Source: JBAXPV01 sp037132075 (GTDB taxonomy: Bacteria > Bacteroidota > Bacteroidia > Bacteroidales > CAIXZF01). From it: 59,675 nucleotides of DNA. Below the pieces are notes generated by a model. The model ran no database searches. It was given only the letters and a program-made list of their open reading frames with translations, and was not told the origin of the DNA. This document shows, in pieces, positions 52,901 to 59,675 of the stretch. The stretch covers positions 1 to 59,675 of the forward strand of contig JBAXPV010000024.1 of the NCBI GenBank assembly GCA_037132075.1. Direction: 5' to 3'. The number at the start of each line of letters is the position of its first letter. Position 1 is the first letter of the stretch. Position numbers and translations under genes: made by a program.

Positions 52901-53545
52901 TTAAACCTTATCAAGCTTAGAATAATAGAGGCACCAGGGAGTCAGCATACATTCCATGCACTTAGGCTTGCGGGCCTGACAGACATAACGGCCATGCAGG
53001 ATCAGCCAGTGATGCGCCAACGGAATCAAATTCTCAGGGATATTTTTTACCAATTGTAACTCAGCCTGCAAGGGATTTTTGGCATCTTTGGTGAGTCCCA
53101 GCCTCGCGGAAACGCGGAACACATGAGTATCCACAGCCATTGCAGGTTTATTAAACACAACAGATGCAATCACATTGGCAGTCTTACGCCCTACCCCGGG
53201 TATTGTCTGCAATTCAGCTACCTCTTCAGGAATATTTCCCTGGAAGTCATTAAGTACTTTTTGGGCCATACCCAATAGATGCTTGGCTTTATTGTTGGGA
53301 TAACTGCAGCTCCGGATCAGGTCAAACACTTGCTCCTGGCTTGCTTTGGCAAGATCGTTTACTGTTGGGAATTGTTTAAAGAATGGAACGGTGATGATAT
53401 TGACTCTCTTGTCGGTACATTGAGCAGAAAGAATCACCGCCACTGTAAGCTGATAAGGATCCAGGTATTCAAGCTCCGTCTCTGCAATAGGCTGATTTTC
53501 CTGAAAATAGGCAATAATGTTGCGATATCTTTCTTTCGTAGTCAT
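52901..53545 (-). CDS. nth: Endonuclease III
   Basis: Nth is a DNA glycosylase/AP lyase that removes oxidised pyrimidines. The 214-aa protein has the helix-hairpin-helix with catalytic Lys121 (GVGRKTAN) and Asp139 (VDTHVFR). The C-terminal [4Fe-4S] loop has Cys189, 196, 199 and 205 in the standard C-x6-C-x2-C-x5-C spacing. The ATG at 53545 is used. It lies downstream of the 63-aa ORF and a perfect palindrome. Confidence 0.94.
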   Translation of the reverse strand: MTTKERYRNIIAYFQENQPIAETELEYLDPYQLTVAVILSAQCTDKRVNIITVPFFKQFPTVNDLAKASQEQVFDLIRSCSYPNNKAKHLLGMAQKVLNDFQGNIPEEVAELQTIPGVGRKTANVIASVVFNKPAMAVDTHVFRVSARLGLTKDAKNPLQAELQLVKNIPENLIPLAHHWLILHGRYVCQARKPKCMECMLTPWCLYYSKLDKV

Positions 53546-53637
53546 GCTTTATTATAACCCACAAAGATATCTTTTACGGCTGCTTTTCTGTTGCCGTGAA
53601 TTTATATTTTATCAGGAATTGTGAACAAATTCCTTAT

Positions 53638-53655
53638 TTAAGACTCGAGTCTTAA
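53638..53655. other. 18-bp perfect palindrome upstream of nth
   Basis: TTAAGACTCGAGTCTTAA reads the same on both strands. It lies 4 bp past the 63-aa gene stop and 93 bp before the nth start. It could be a repressor operator or a short hairpin; no T-run follows on the minus strand, so it is not a standard terminator. Confidence 0.45.
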
Positions 53656-53659
53656 TATC

Positions 53660-53851
53660 TTAATTCATGATTAGAAACTGGCTCTGTGCATCCTGGTCTT
53701 TAAAGACAAAGAGACCGGCTGCATATTGCAAAATGTTTCTCATGGCACTTTCGCTGGGCTGAAGTTCCGGATCGAGATCCTTGTCTTCAGGAACTACTTG
53801 CATGTCAAAATCTGAAAAAGAGGGAATTAGATCGGTGTAATCGTTTGTCAT
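53660..53851 (-). CDS. Small acidic protein of 63 aa, function unknown
   Basis: The chosen ATG at 53851 gives MTNDYTDLIPSFSDFDMQVV, an acidic middle (EDKDLDPEL) and a C-terminal segment AMRNILQYAAGLFVFKDQDA. There is no signal peptide or strong membrane helix. I do not recognise a family. It lies 71 bp downstream of the ECF sigma factor gene on the same strand. An in-frame upstream Met at 53893 would add 14 residues without improving the N-terminus. Confidence 0.6.
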   Translation of the reverse strand: MTNDYTDLIPSFSDFDMQVVPEDKDLDPELQPSESAMRNILQYAAGLFVFKDQDAQSQFLIMN

Positions 53852-53922
53852 AGATGTGTTTTGGTTTTTAAAACACAAATGAAACGAGAACAAAACCGAA
53901 TTATTGTAATATTATTTAATTT

Positions 53923-54510
53923 TTAAGCCGACAAGGAAATTTCTTTTTCCTCAGCAAGCTTCCTTAAGTTGATCAGGGCATAACGCATTCTTCCCAGTGC
54001 CGTATTGATCGACACATTGGTCTGTTCAGCGATCTCCTTGAAGCTCATGTCATCATAATGACGCATGATCAGTACTTCCTTTTGCTCAGCCGGCAGATAA
54101 TCGATCATCTTTTTCACATCCTCATGAATCTGCTCCAGGATGATCTTTTTCTCCACACTATCATCAACATAGACGATGGTATTGAAAATATCAAACTCCC
54201 CGTCTTTGTTGTCAACCGTCGGAATCCTCTTGGCCTTGCGGAAATGATCGATGATCAGGTTATGTGCAATACGCATCACCCATTGGATGAACTTCCCTTC
54301 TTCCTTATAGGTTCCTGATTTTAAGGTATTGATAACCTTAATAAAGGTATCCTGAAAGATATCATCTGCAAGGCTTTTCTCCTTGACCACCATAATAATA
54401 TAAGCGAAGACCCTGTTTTTGTGCCTTTTAATAAGGTGTTCAATACTTTGCTGATTTCCTGACAGGTACAATGCGATCAAATCATGATCACTTAACTCAT
54501 GGACATTCAT
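53923..54510 (-). CDS. ECF-type sigma-70 factor
   Basis: The 195-aa protein has sigma region 2 (about 20-90: RHKNRVFAYI, ADDIFQDTFIKVI, FIQWVMRIAHNLIIDHFR) and region 4 (about 130-185: LPAEQKEVLIMRHYDDMSFK with the HTH AEQTNVSINTALGRMRYAL). It would direct RNA polymerase to a set of stress promoters. No anti-sigma factor gene is beside it; the 63-aa protein downstream is not a known one. It is divergent from uvrA across 196 bp and heads the minus-strand run to recA. Confidence 0.88.
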   Translation of the reverse strand: MNVHELSDHDLIALYLSGNQQSIEHLIKRHKNRVFAYIIMVVKEKSLADDIFQDTFIKVINTLKSGTYKEEGKFIQWVMRIAHNLIIDHFRKAKRIPTVDNKDGEFDIFNTIVYVDDSVEKKIILEQIHEDVKKMIDYLPAEQKEVLIMRHYDDMSFKEIAEQTNVSINTALGRMRYALINLRKLAEEKEISLSA

Positions 54511-54683
54511 ATCCCCTTGTTTTAGGTTTTTACTTAAAAAAAAAGGGTAGAATTTTGTCTATAATGAGTTTTTAGGGTTATTTTGAACTTTTTATTTAAA
54601 CGTATGGAAGGGAAAAAGGTTCACCTTGCACAAAGTTTACAAGGCAAAAATAATATTAATATTTCAAAAAGCAAGTTTTCCTT

Positions 54684-54691
54684 TAATTTTG
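54684..54691 (+). promoter_or_regulatory. TAnnTTTG promoter element for uvrA
   Basis: TAATTTTG lies 15 bp before the chosen uvrA ATG, giving a very short leader. No clear -33 TTG. Confidence 0.45.
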
Positions 54692-54706
54692 TTGCAAATA
54701 TTTACA

Positions 54707-57544
54707 ATGATTGAAAAGGAGCTATCAACGCTTGATCCCAAAGAATACATCCTGATCAAAGGGGCTAGAGTCCATAACCTGAAGAATGTCGATCTTGCCA
54801 TTCCCCGAAACAAACTCGTGGTAATCACCGGGCTGTCGGGCTCGGGAAAGTCATCCCTGGCTTTCGACACCTTGTATGCTGAGGGTCAGCGTCGTTATGT
54901 AGAAAGCCTGAGTTCATACGCACGCCAGTTCCTTGGAAGAATGAACAAACCTGAGGTAGATTACATTAAAGGAATCTCTCCTGCCATCGCAATCGAACAG
55001 AAGGTGAATACCCGAAATCCCCGTTCCACAGTCGGGACTTCCACCGAAATCTATGAATATCTTAAGCTTTTATTTGCCCGGATTGGGAACACCTACTCCC
55101 CTGTCAGCGGCAAGCAGGTTAAGCGTGACAACGTAAGCGATGTCGCCGATTTCGTTTTTTCGAAACCAGAAGGTACGAAAGTGATCATCTACTCTCCCTT
55201 GATCCTGAAAGGTGGTCGCTCGGTGACAGAACAGCTTCAGATTGTACTCCAACAGGGCTTTTCCAGGGTCACCATCAATGAAGAAATCCAAAGGATTGAA
55301 GATATCCTGAAAGAGGAAGTCCGATGTGACGGTAAGGATTGCCTCATCGTGATCGACAGGATCCAGGTAAAAGCCGGAGATGAGGACCTGCACAACAGAA
55401 TCACTGACTCTGCCCAAACGGCCTTTTATGAAGGAGAAGGAAGCTGTATTGTGGAAGTATTTGAAAATGAAAAAACAACGCGAACTGGCTTCACCAATCG
55501 CTTCGAAGCCGATGGAATCAGTTTCGAAGAACCCAGCGTCAACCTCTTCAGCTTTAACAACCCATATGGCGCATGTAAAACCTGTGAAGGATTCGGCAGC
55601 ACCATCGGCATCGACGAAGACCTTGTGATCCCGAACAAAAGTCTCAGTCTCTATGAAGATGCGGTGGCTTGCTGGCGCGGCGAGAAAATGAGCGAGTTCA
55701 AGGAGAGCCTGATCATGGCTGCTTATAAATTTGAATTTCCGGTACACAAACCATACGACCTCCTAACTGAAAAACAAAAAGAGATCTTATGGGAAGGAAA
55801 TAAACACTTTGTTGGAATCAATGATTTCTTCAAACAGGTTGAAGAACAGACTTATAAGATTCAATATCGGGTGATGTTGTCACGCTACCGGGGCAAGACA
55901 AGTTGCCCTGAATGCAAAGGAACCCGGCTTCGCAAAGATGCCAATTATGTGAAAGTAGGCGGAAAATCAATCAGCGAAGCTGTGCTCATGCCTGTCGATA
56001 AATGTTATGATTTTTTCAAAAGCCTGAAACTGGATGTTTACGAGACTACTGTAGCCAAACGCCTGCTGATCGAAATTCAAAACCGACTGATGTTCCTGAA
56101 TGAAGTCGGATTGGGATATCTCACCATGAACCGTTTGTCTTCTTCCCTTTCCGGTGGGGAATCTCAGCGGATCAACCTGGCTACATCCCTTGGCAGCAGC
56201 CTGGTTGGCTCTATGTATATCCTCGATGAACCCAGCATTGGCTTACATGCGAGGGACACCCACCAGCTTATTAAGGTCCTGATTAAACTTCGTGACCTTG
56301 GAAACACGGTAATAGTTGTGGAACATGACGAAGAGATCATCCGTGCTGCTGATCAGATAATTGACATGGGACCTTTGGCAGGTAGTCATGGCGGAGAGCT
56401 AGTGTTTGCAGGCAATTTTGCCGAACTCATGAACGACAAACTCAGCCTGACCGCTCAATACCTGAACCAGCAACTATCCATTCCAATACCGGCCACCCGA
56501 AGGAAATGGAAAGAATATGTGGAAGTTCAAGGCGCCAGGGAAAACAACCTCAAGAATTTCAATGTCAGGTTCCCTTTAAATGTTCTTTGTGCGGTAACTG
56601 GGGTCAGCGGTTCCGGGAAAACCTCCCTCGTAAAACGTGTCCTCTATACTGCCCTTAAAAAGATCTATGGCGGTTATGGTGACAAGACCGGGCGACTCGA
56701 CAAGCTGGATGGCGACATCCCACGCATTGGTCACATTGAGATGGTGGATCAAAACCCAATTGGTCGTTCAAGTCGTTCAACTCCTGCTACTTATGTAAAA
56801 GCCTATGACGACATTCGCACACTCTTTGCAGAACAGCCTCTCGCCAAACTCAGGGCTTACAAACCCGGTTTCTTCTCTTTTAATATAGAAGGTGGTCGTT
56901 GCGAGGAATGTGAAGGAGAAGGCACCGTAAAGATAGAGATGCAATTCATGGCAGATCTCACCCTGGTATGTGAACGCTGCGGAGGCAAGAGATTCAAAGA
57001 AGAAGTGCTGGATGTAAGATATAACGAATTAAATATCAGCGACATCCTTGATCTAACGATCGATCAGGCAATTATTTTCTTCCAAAGCAATCAAAAACAC
57101 ACCCTGGAAAAAAAGATCGTCGAGAAACTACAGCCTTTGCAGGATGTCGGGCTTGGTTACCTGAAACTGGGACAACCCAGCAGCACCTTAAGCGGTGGCG
57201 AGGCTCAGCGCATCAAGTTGGCATTCTTCCTCAGCAAAGGCGTGACAGACAAGCCAACACTGTTTATCTTTGATGAGCCTACCACAGGCTTGCATTTCCA
57301 CGACATCAGCAAACTCATGGCCTCATTCAACGCATTAATAGAAAAAGGCCATTCCATCATTGTAATCGAACACAATGCCGATGTTATCAAATGTGCAGAT
57401 TGGGTGATCGACCTGGGACCGGAAGGTGGCGAAACTGGCGGACACCTGATCTTTGAAGGGACTCCTGAAAACTTAGTACAGCATAAAGAGTCCTATACCG
57501 GGCAATATCTGAAGGATAAAATCCTTATGGGTAGCGAGAAATAG
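54707..57544 (+). CDS. uvrA: Excinuclease ABC subunit UvrA
   Basis: UvrA finds bulky DNA lesions for nucleotide excision repair. The 945-aa protein has two ABC ATPase modules with Walker A GLSGSGKSSL and GVSGSGKTSL, signatures LSGGESQRI and LSGGEAQRI, and zinc-finger Cys pairs (CKTC/CPEC and CEEC/CERC). The frame is open back to 54626, but the ATG at 54707 matches the family N-terminus (EYILIKGARVHNLKNV) and follows the promoter. It is divergent from the sigma factor gene and convergent with amj. Confidence 0.95.
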   Translation: MIEKELSTLDPKEYILIKGARVHNLKNVDLAIPRNKLVVITGLSGSGKSSLAFDTLYAEGQRRYVESLSSYARQFLGRMNKPEVDYIKGISPAIAIEQKVNTRNPRSTVGTSTEIYEYLKLLFARIGNTYSPVSGKQVKRDNVSDVADFVFSKPEGTKVIIYSPLILKGGRSVTEQLQIVLQQGFSRVTINEEIQRIEDILKEEVRCDGKDCLIVIDRIQVKAGDEDLHNRITDSAQTAFYEGEGSCIVEVFENEKTTRTGFTNRFEADGISFEEPSVNLFSFNNPYGACKTCEGFGSTIGIDEDLVIPNKSLSLYEDAVACWRGEKMSEFKESLIMAAYKFEFPVHKPYDLLTEKQKEILWEGNKHFVGINDFFKQVEEQTYKIQYRVMLSRYRGKTSCPECKGTRLRKDANYVKVGGKSISEAVLMPVDKCYDFFKSLKLDVYETTVAKRLLIEIQNRLMFLNEVGLGYLTMNRLSSSLSGGESQRINLATSLGSSLVGSMYILDEPSIGLHARDTHQLIKVLIKLRDLGNTVIVVEHDEEIIRAADQIIDMGPLAGSHGGELVFAGNFAELMNDKLSLTAQYLNQQLSIPIPATRRKWKEYVEVQGARENNLKNFNVRFPLNVLCAVTGVSGSGKTSLVKRVLYTALKKIYGGYGDKTGRLDKLDGDIPRIGHIEMVDQNPIGRSSRSTPATYVKAYDDIRTLFAEQPLAKLRAYKPGFFSFNIEGGRCEECEGEGTVKIEMQFMADLTLVCERCGGKRFKEEVLDVRYNELNISDILDLTIDQAIIFFQSNQKHTLEKKIVEKLQPLQDVGLGYLKLGQPSSTLSGGEAQRIKLAFFLSKGVTDKPTLFIFDEPTTGLHFHDISKLMASFNALIEKGHSIIVIEHNADVIKCADWVIDLGPEGGETGGHLIFEGTPENLVQHKESYTGQYLKDKILMGSEK

Positions 57545-57582
57545 AAGTACATCCTTCTGATTTATGACAAATTACTTTGTTG

Positions 57583-58383
57583 TTAAAGTGACGCTGCGAT
57601 CCAAGCAATCAATTGCGCAGAAGGGATAAAAATGAATTGAGCGATTAGCGTTCCAAGTATCCTGGCGATGACCATATAAACGATATACTGCCGGAAAACA
57701 CTTTCTTTTGTCTTGCCAAGAACCACATCATCGGTCATGATGGATAAAAAAGGATCAATAAAAATAAACATCAGGATCGTAGATACGCCATTGATCACAG
57801 CAGACAAACTGCTTGCAGTAGTCCTGAATTCGGGATTCAAATAACCGGCATACAATGAGGACAAAACACCTACCGTGATTATCGCTACTGCAACGACATT
57901 CATTATAAAGACTCTCCATGGAAAGTCAATCCTAAGATTTATGGAGGTAATATTACTTGCATTGGGGATCACCATATTATCTTTTAGCGATGCAATGCCA
58001 CTCTTGGTAAAACTGTGAATCAGAAGGTTGGGTACTGATTTATAGATGCTGAAACGATCAACTGCAATGGATAATATTCTCTGGAAAGTTGGAATTAAAA
58101 ATCCTCCGACGATGGTAGCTATGGTACATGAGAAAATGATTAACCTGAATTCAAAATTATTCTCCCCTGCCCCGGAGCGTATATTATTCTCGATGGTTTT
58201 GGCGAGCAAGGGCGCCTGAAATCCGTATGCCGTGCGGGAAATCAGCACCAGGATATTAAACAGGGCAAATGATACGGCAATCCGCCCGGTCCTGATTCCA
58301 ACAATTCTTACCGAATAGGATAAGGTTGTGATCAGGTTGATTAAGAATGTCAGGATTAAGACGATGATAATCTGGTCACTCAT
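57583..58383 (-). CDS. amj: Lipid II flippase Amj family protein
   Basis: The 266-aa protein has about six membrane segments and the Amj (formerly YdaH) family pattern: LITTLSYSVRIVGIRTGRIA near the start, FNILVLISRTA, and a later SSLYAGYL. In Bacillus subtilis, Amj can replace MurJ in moving lipid II across the membrane. Amj is less often seen in Bacteroidota than MurJ; whether it is the main flippase here cannot be told. The start is the ATG at 58383. The gap on its 5' side (58384-58693) has no other gene, only AT-rich DNA and the repeat from 58558. Confidence 0.8.
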   Translation of the reverse strand: MSDQIIIVLILTFLINLITTLSYSVRIVGIRTGRIAVSFALFNILVLISRTAYGFQAPLLAKTIENNIRSGAGENNFEFRLIIFSCTIATIVGGFLIPTFQRILSIAVDRFSIYKSVPNLLIHSFTKSGIASLKDNMVIPNASNITSINLRIDFPWRVFIMNVVAVAIITVGVLSSLYAGYLNPEFRTTASSLSAVINGVSTILMFIFIDPFLSIMTDDVVLGKTKESVFRQYIVYMVIARILGTLIAQFIFIPSAQLIAWIAASL

Positions 58384-58557
58384 TCTGATTTCATTTTACG
58401 GAACACAATCAAAGGTAATATTATTGTGGTATTTTTACCTAGATTACATATTGGATATTAATATATAAAAAAATAGCATATCCAAATTATACTGCAACAG
58501 TCTGGAATAGAACACTGATGACACGGATTGGACTGATTAATACAGATTTGGTCCACC

Positions 58558-58654
58558 ATTCCCCTGCGTCTCCGCGCCACTGCGAGAAAAAAAATATCTC
58601 ACGCAGGGACGCAGTGGCGCCGGGAGCGCAGTGTTACTTTTGCGAAATCTGCGT
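58558..58654. repeat. 97-bp perfect direct repeat, left copy
   Basis: This is identical, base for base, to 59322-59418. It contains a strong inverted pair (CTGCGTCTCCGCGCCACTGC and GCAGTGGCGC...GCGCAG) that can fold into a GC-rich hairpin around an A/T-rich loop. It ends in TTTTGCGAAATCTGCGT, and a similar TGCGAAATCTGCGT unit follows it in each copy. It flanks the two small genes on their left. Confidence 0.93.
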
Positions 58655-58693
58655 AGTTTCTTAAATTTGCGAAATCTGCGTGAATTTTCCTTA

Positions 58694-59071
58694 ATGATAG
58701 AATATATTTATTTGTGTGTTCTGAGTATTGTCCCTGAAAAAGCAATATTAGGCAGGTGGGAAGTCGCCTGTACTTTACTTTCAGCATATTTCATGATGTT
58801 TTGTTTGGCTGTTGCGTTATGGGTATTACATTATATTGAAGTTTCAAATAAAAGTGAAATATTGCTTTTTATTACAATTATTAGCGCTGCATTTCCTTAT
58901 TTTTCCAGCAGGAGATATTTTTTGCATGACCCTGTCTATTCCCGGCTTAAAGTTAAATTCGAAACAAAATCCTTAGGATTATTGCGGTTGTTTGGGGTAC
59001 TTTATTTAATTGGTTGTTTTTGTGTATTTATCTTAACAGCTGTTATTTTGAGTAAAATGGGAAGATATTAA
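58694..59071 (+). CDS. Small membrane protein of unknown function
   Basis: The 125-aa protein begins MIEYIYLCV at the ATG at 58694. The in-frame 58631 start would encode repeat sequence and is rejected. Three hydrophobic helices are visible (about 20-48, 56-74, 95-118) with a basic loop between the second and third. I do not recognise a family. It is AT-rich compared with nearby core genes. It lies 10 bp before the DUF2442 gene, between two perfect repeats, so the pair may travel together. Confidence 0.65.
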   Translation: MIEYIYLCVLSIVPEKAILGRWEVACTLLSAYFMMFCLAVALWVLHYIEVSNKSEILLFITIISAAFPYFSSRRYFLHDPVYSRLKVKFETKSLGLLRLFGVLYLIGCFCVFILTAVILSKMGRY

Positions 59072-59081
59072 AAATATAGAG

Positions 59082-59318
59082 ATGCATAAGATTTCAAAAA
59101 TATTTTTTGATCAGGAAAATCTAGTTTTGGTTATCAATAATCAGCAATATTTCTTCAAAATCAGTGAGATATCATCTAAGTTAGCAAAGGCTAATGAAGT
59201 GGAAAGAAGTAATTTTACCATTTCACCGTCTGGTTATGGCATTCATTGGCCAAGTATTGATGAAGATCTGTCCATTAATGGCTTGCTAAACAAATTGAAG
59301 AAAAGCAATGTGGCTTGA
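59082..59318 (+). CDS. DUF2442 family protein
   Basis: The 78-aa protein has the DUF2442 pattern: a short beta-rich start (LVLVINNQQYFFKISEIS) and the family-typical ISPSGYGIHWPSIDEDLS then INGLL. DUF2442 genes often sit beside a DUF4160 gene and are suspected to belong to toxin-antitoxin-like pairs. Here the partner is instead a small membrane protein 10 bp upstream. The function is unproven. Confidence 0.75.
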   Translation: MHKISKIFFDQENLVLVINNQQYFFKISEISSKLAKANEVERSNFTISPSGYGIHWPSIDEDLSINGLLNKLKKSNVA

Positions 59319-59321
59319 TTG

Positions 59322-59418
59322 ATTCCCCTGCGTCTCCGCGCCACTGCGAGAAAAAAAATATCTCACGCAGGGACGCAGTGGCGCCGGGAGCGCAGTGTTA
59401 CTTTTGCGAAATCTGCGT
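59322..59418. repeat. 97-bp perfect direct repeat, right copy
   Basis: Identical to 58558-58654 and in the same orientation. After it comes a diverged TGCGAAATCTGCGT unit to about 59450. The rest of the gap to 59675 has no gene I can support. Confidence 0.93.
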
Positions 59419-59561
59419 TTTTCTTTAATCTGCGAAATCTGCGTGGATTTTAATCGCAATGCCATTTTTAATCCAGCTTACTTAAATGCTTACAAAACAG
59501 AAAGTATTTTTTGTGTATCTTAGACCTCAGAATCCTTTGCGCGATTTGACGCATTGTTAAA

Positions 59562-59600
59562 TAAAAAAACCGGAACATCTGTTTTCACAATCGTTCCGGT
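59562..59600 (-). terminator. Rho-independent terminator reading leftward
   Basis: On the minus strand the stem ACCGGAAC / GTTCCGGT with a 16-nt loop is followed by TTTTTTT. It would end transcription coming from the right, immediately after the tRNA-like end at 59609-59624. Confidence 0.75.
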
Positions 59601-59608
59601 CTTTTGAG

Positions 59609-59624
59609 TAGCGAGGACGAGATT
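59609..59624 (-). other. Possible tRNA 3'-end fragment (candidate attachment site)
   Basis: The minus strand reads AATCTCGTCCTCGCTA. This fits the 3' part of a tRNA: the end of a T-loop, a T-stem arm CTCGT, an acceptor arm CCTCGCT and a discriminator A. To its right (59625-59675) the sequence no longer matches a tRNA body. The resemblance is short and could be chance. Confidence 0.35.
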
Positions 59625-59675
59625 TACAACAGTCATTTTTAGGGGTTTTTTAGGTTGATTATCAATTAGTTAACT

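Noticed and set aside
55070..55747. 225-codon minus-strand frame inside uvrA
   Set aside because: Antisense shadow of a strongly conserved gene, with no recognisable domain.
58631..58693. Upstream start for the small membrane protein gene
   Set aside because: The added 21 residues would be translated from the repeat tail, and the ATG at 58694 gives a natural membrane protein start.

Overview
The window looks like chromosomal DNA of a Bacteroidota bacterium, probably an anaerobic or microaerophilic member of the Bacteroidales. The evidence is the conserved block bamD-rpoZ-coaBC-DUF4835-recN, several secreted proteins ending in type IX secretion (T9SS) sorting domains with a YPNP motif, a fused FeoA-FeoB, promoters of the Bacteroidota TAnnTTTG type, and an EtfAB pair resembling those of anaerobes. 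Most genes are ordinary core genes. Species cannot be named from the sequence alone.

Layout. 1-640: a repeat joined directly to the 3' half of dapA. 688-5103: a secreted M14 carboxypeptidase, an alpha-oxoamine synthase and a photolyase. 5228-12477: a T9SS beta-propeller protein, then bamD, rpoZ, coaBC, DUF4835, recN and fabI. 12478-14460: 105-bp tandem repeats and a second repeat copy flanking a paralogous T9SS propeller gene. 14461-18631: a TonB-domain protein and an etfB-etfA-acyl-CoA dehydrogenase operon. 18628-25189: clpC, gyrA and a TPR protein. 25348-32213: an OmpA-like protein, a beta-barrel protein, an FNR-like regulator with a perfect FNR box upstream, an MsbA-like ABC exporter, rbfA, a methyltransferase and a LolC/E-like permease. 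32346-39264: two adjacent secreted C25 cysteine proteases, one resembling Lys-gingipain and one Arg-gingipain. 39342-46670: a GT-C glycosyltransferase, ligA, a pyruvate kinase remnant, an S9 peptidase, a membrane protein and DUF5063. 46803-50190: feoAB, an M50B protease and a Cys-rich small protein with overlapping stop and start codons. 50207-54510 (minus strand): TPR lipoprotein, recA, bcp, nth, a 63-aa protein and an ECF sigma factor. 54707-58383: uvrA and amj. 58558-59675: two small orphan genes between perfect 97-bp direct repeats, then a terminator beside what looks like the 3' end of a tRNA gene.

How the genes work together. Envelope and secretion: bamD, the MsbA-like exporter, the LolC/E-like permease and amj build the envelope, and five T9SS cargo proteins would be exported through it by sorting machinery encoded elsewhere. 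Energy and redox: etfBA with the acyl-CoA dehydrogenase, the FNR-like regulator and the ferrous iron operon fit anaerobic growth. DNA maintenance: recN, ligA, recA, nth, uvrA, photolyase and gyrA. The most notable items are the tandem Kgp-like/Rgp-like pair with its specificity residues kept, the FNR-like regulator with its own FNR box, the M50B protease coupled to feoAB, and the repeat-bounded gene cassettes.
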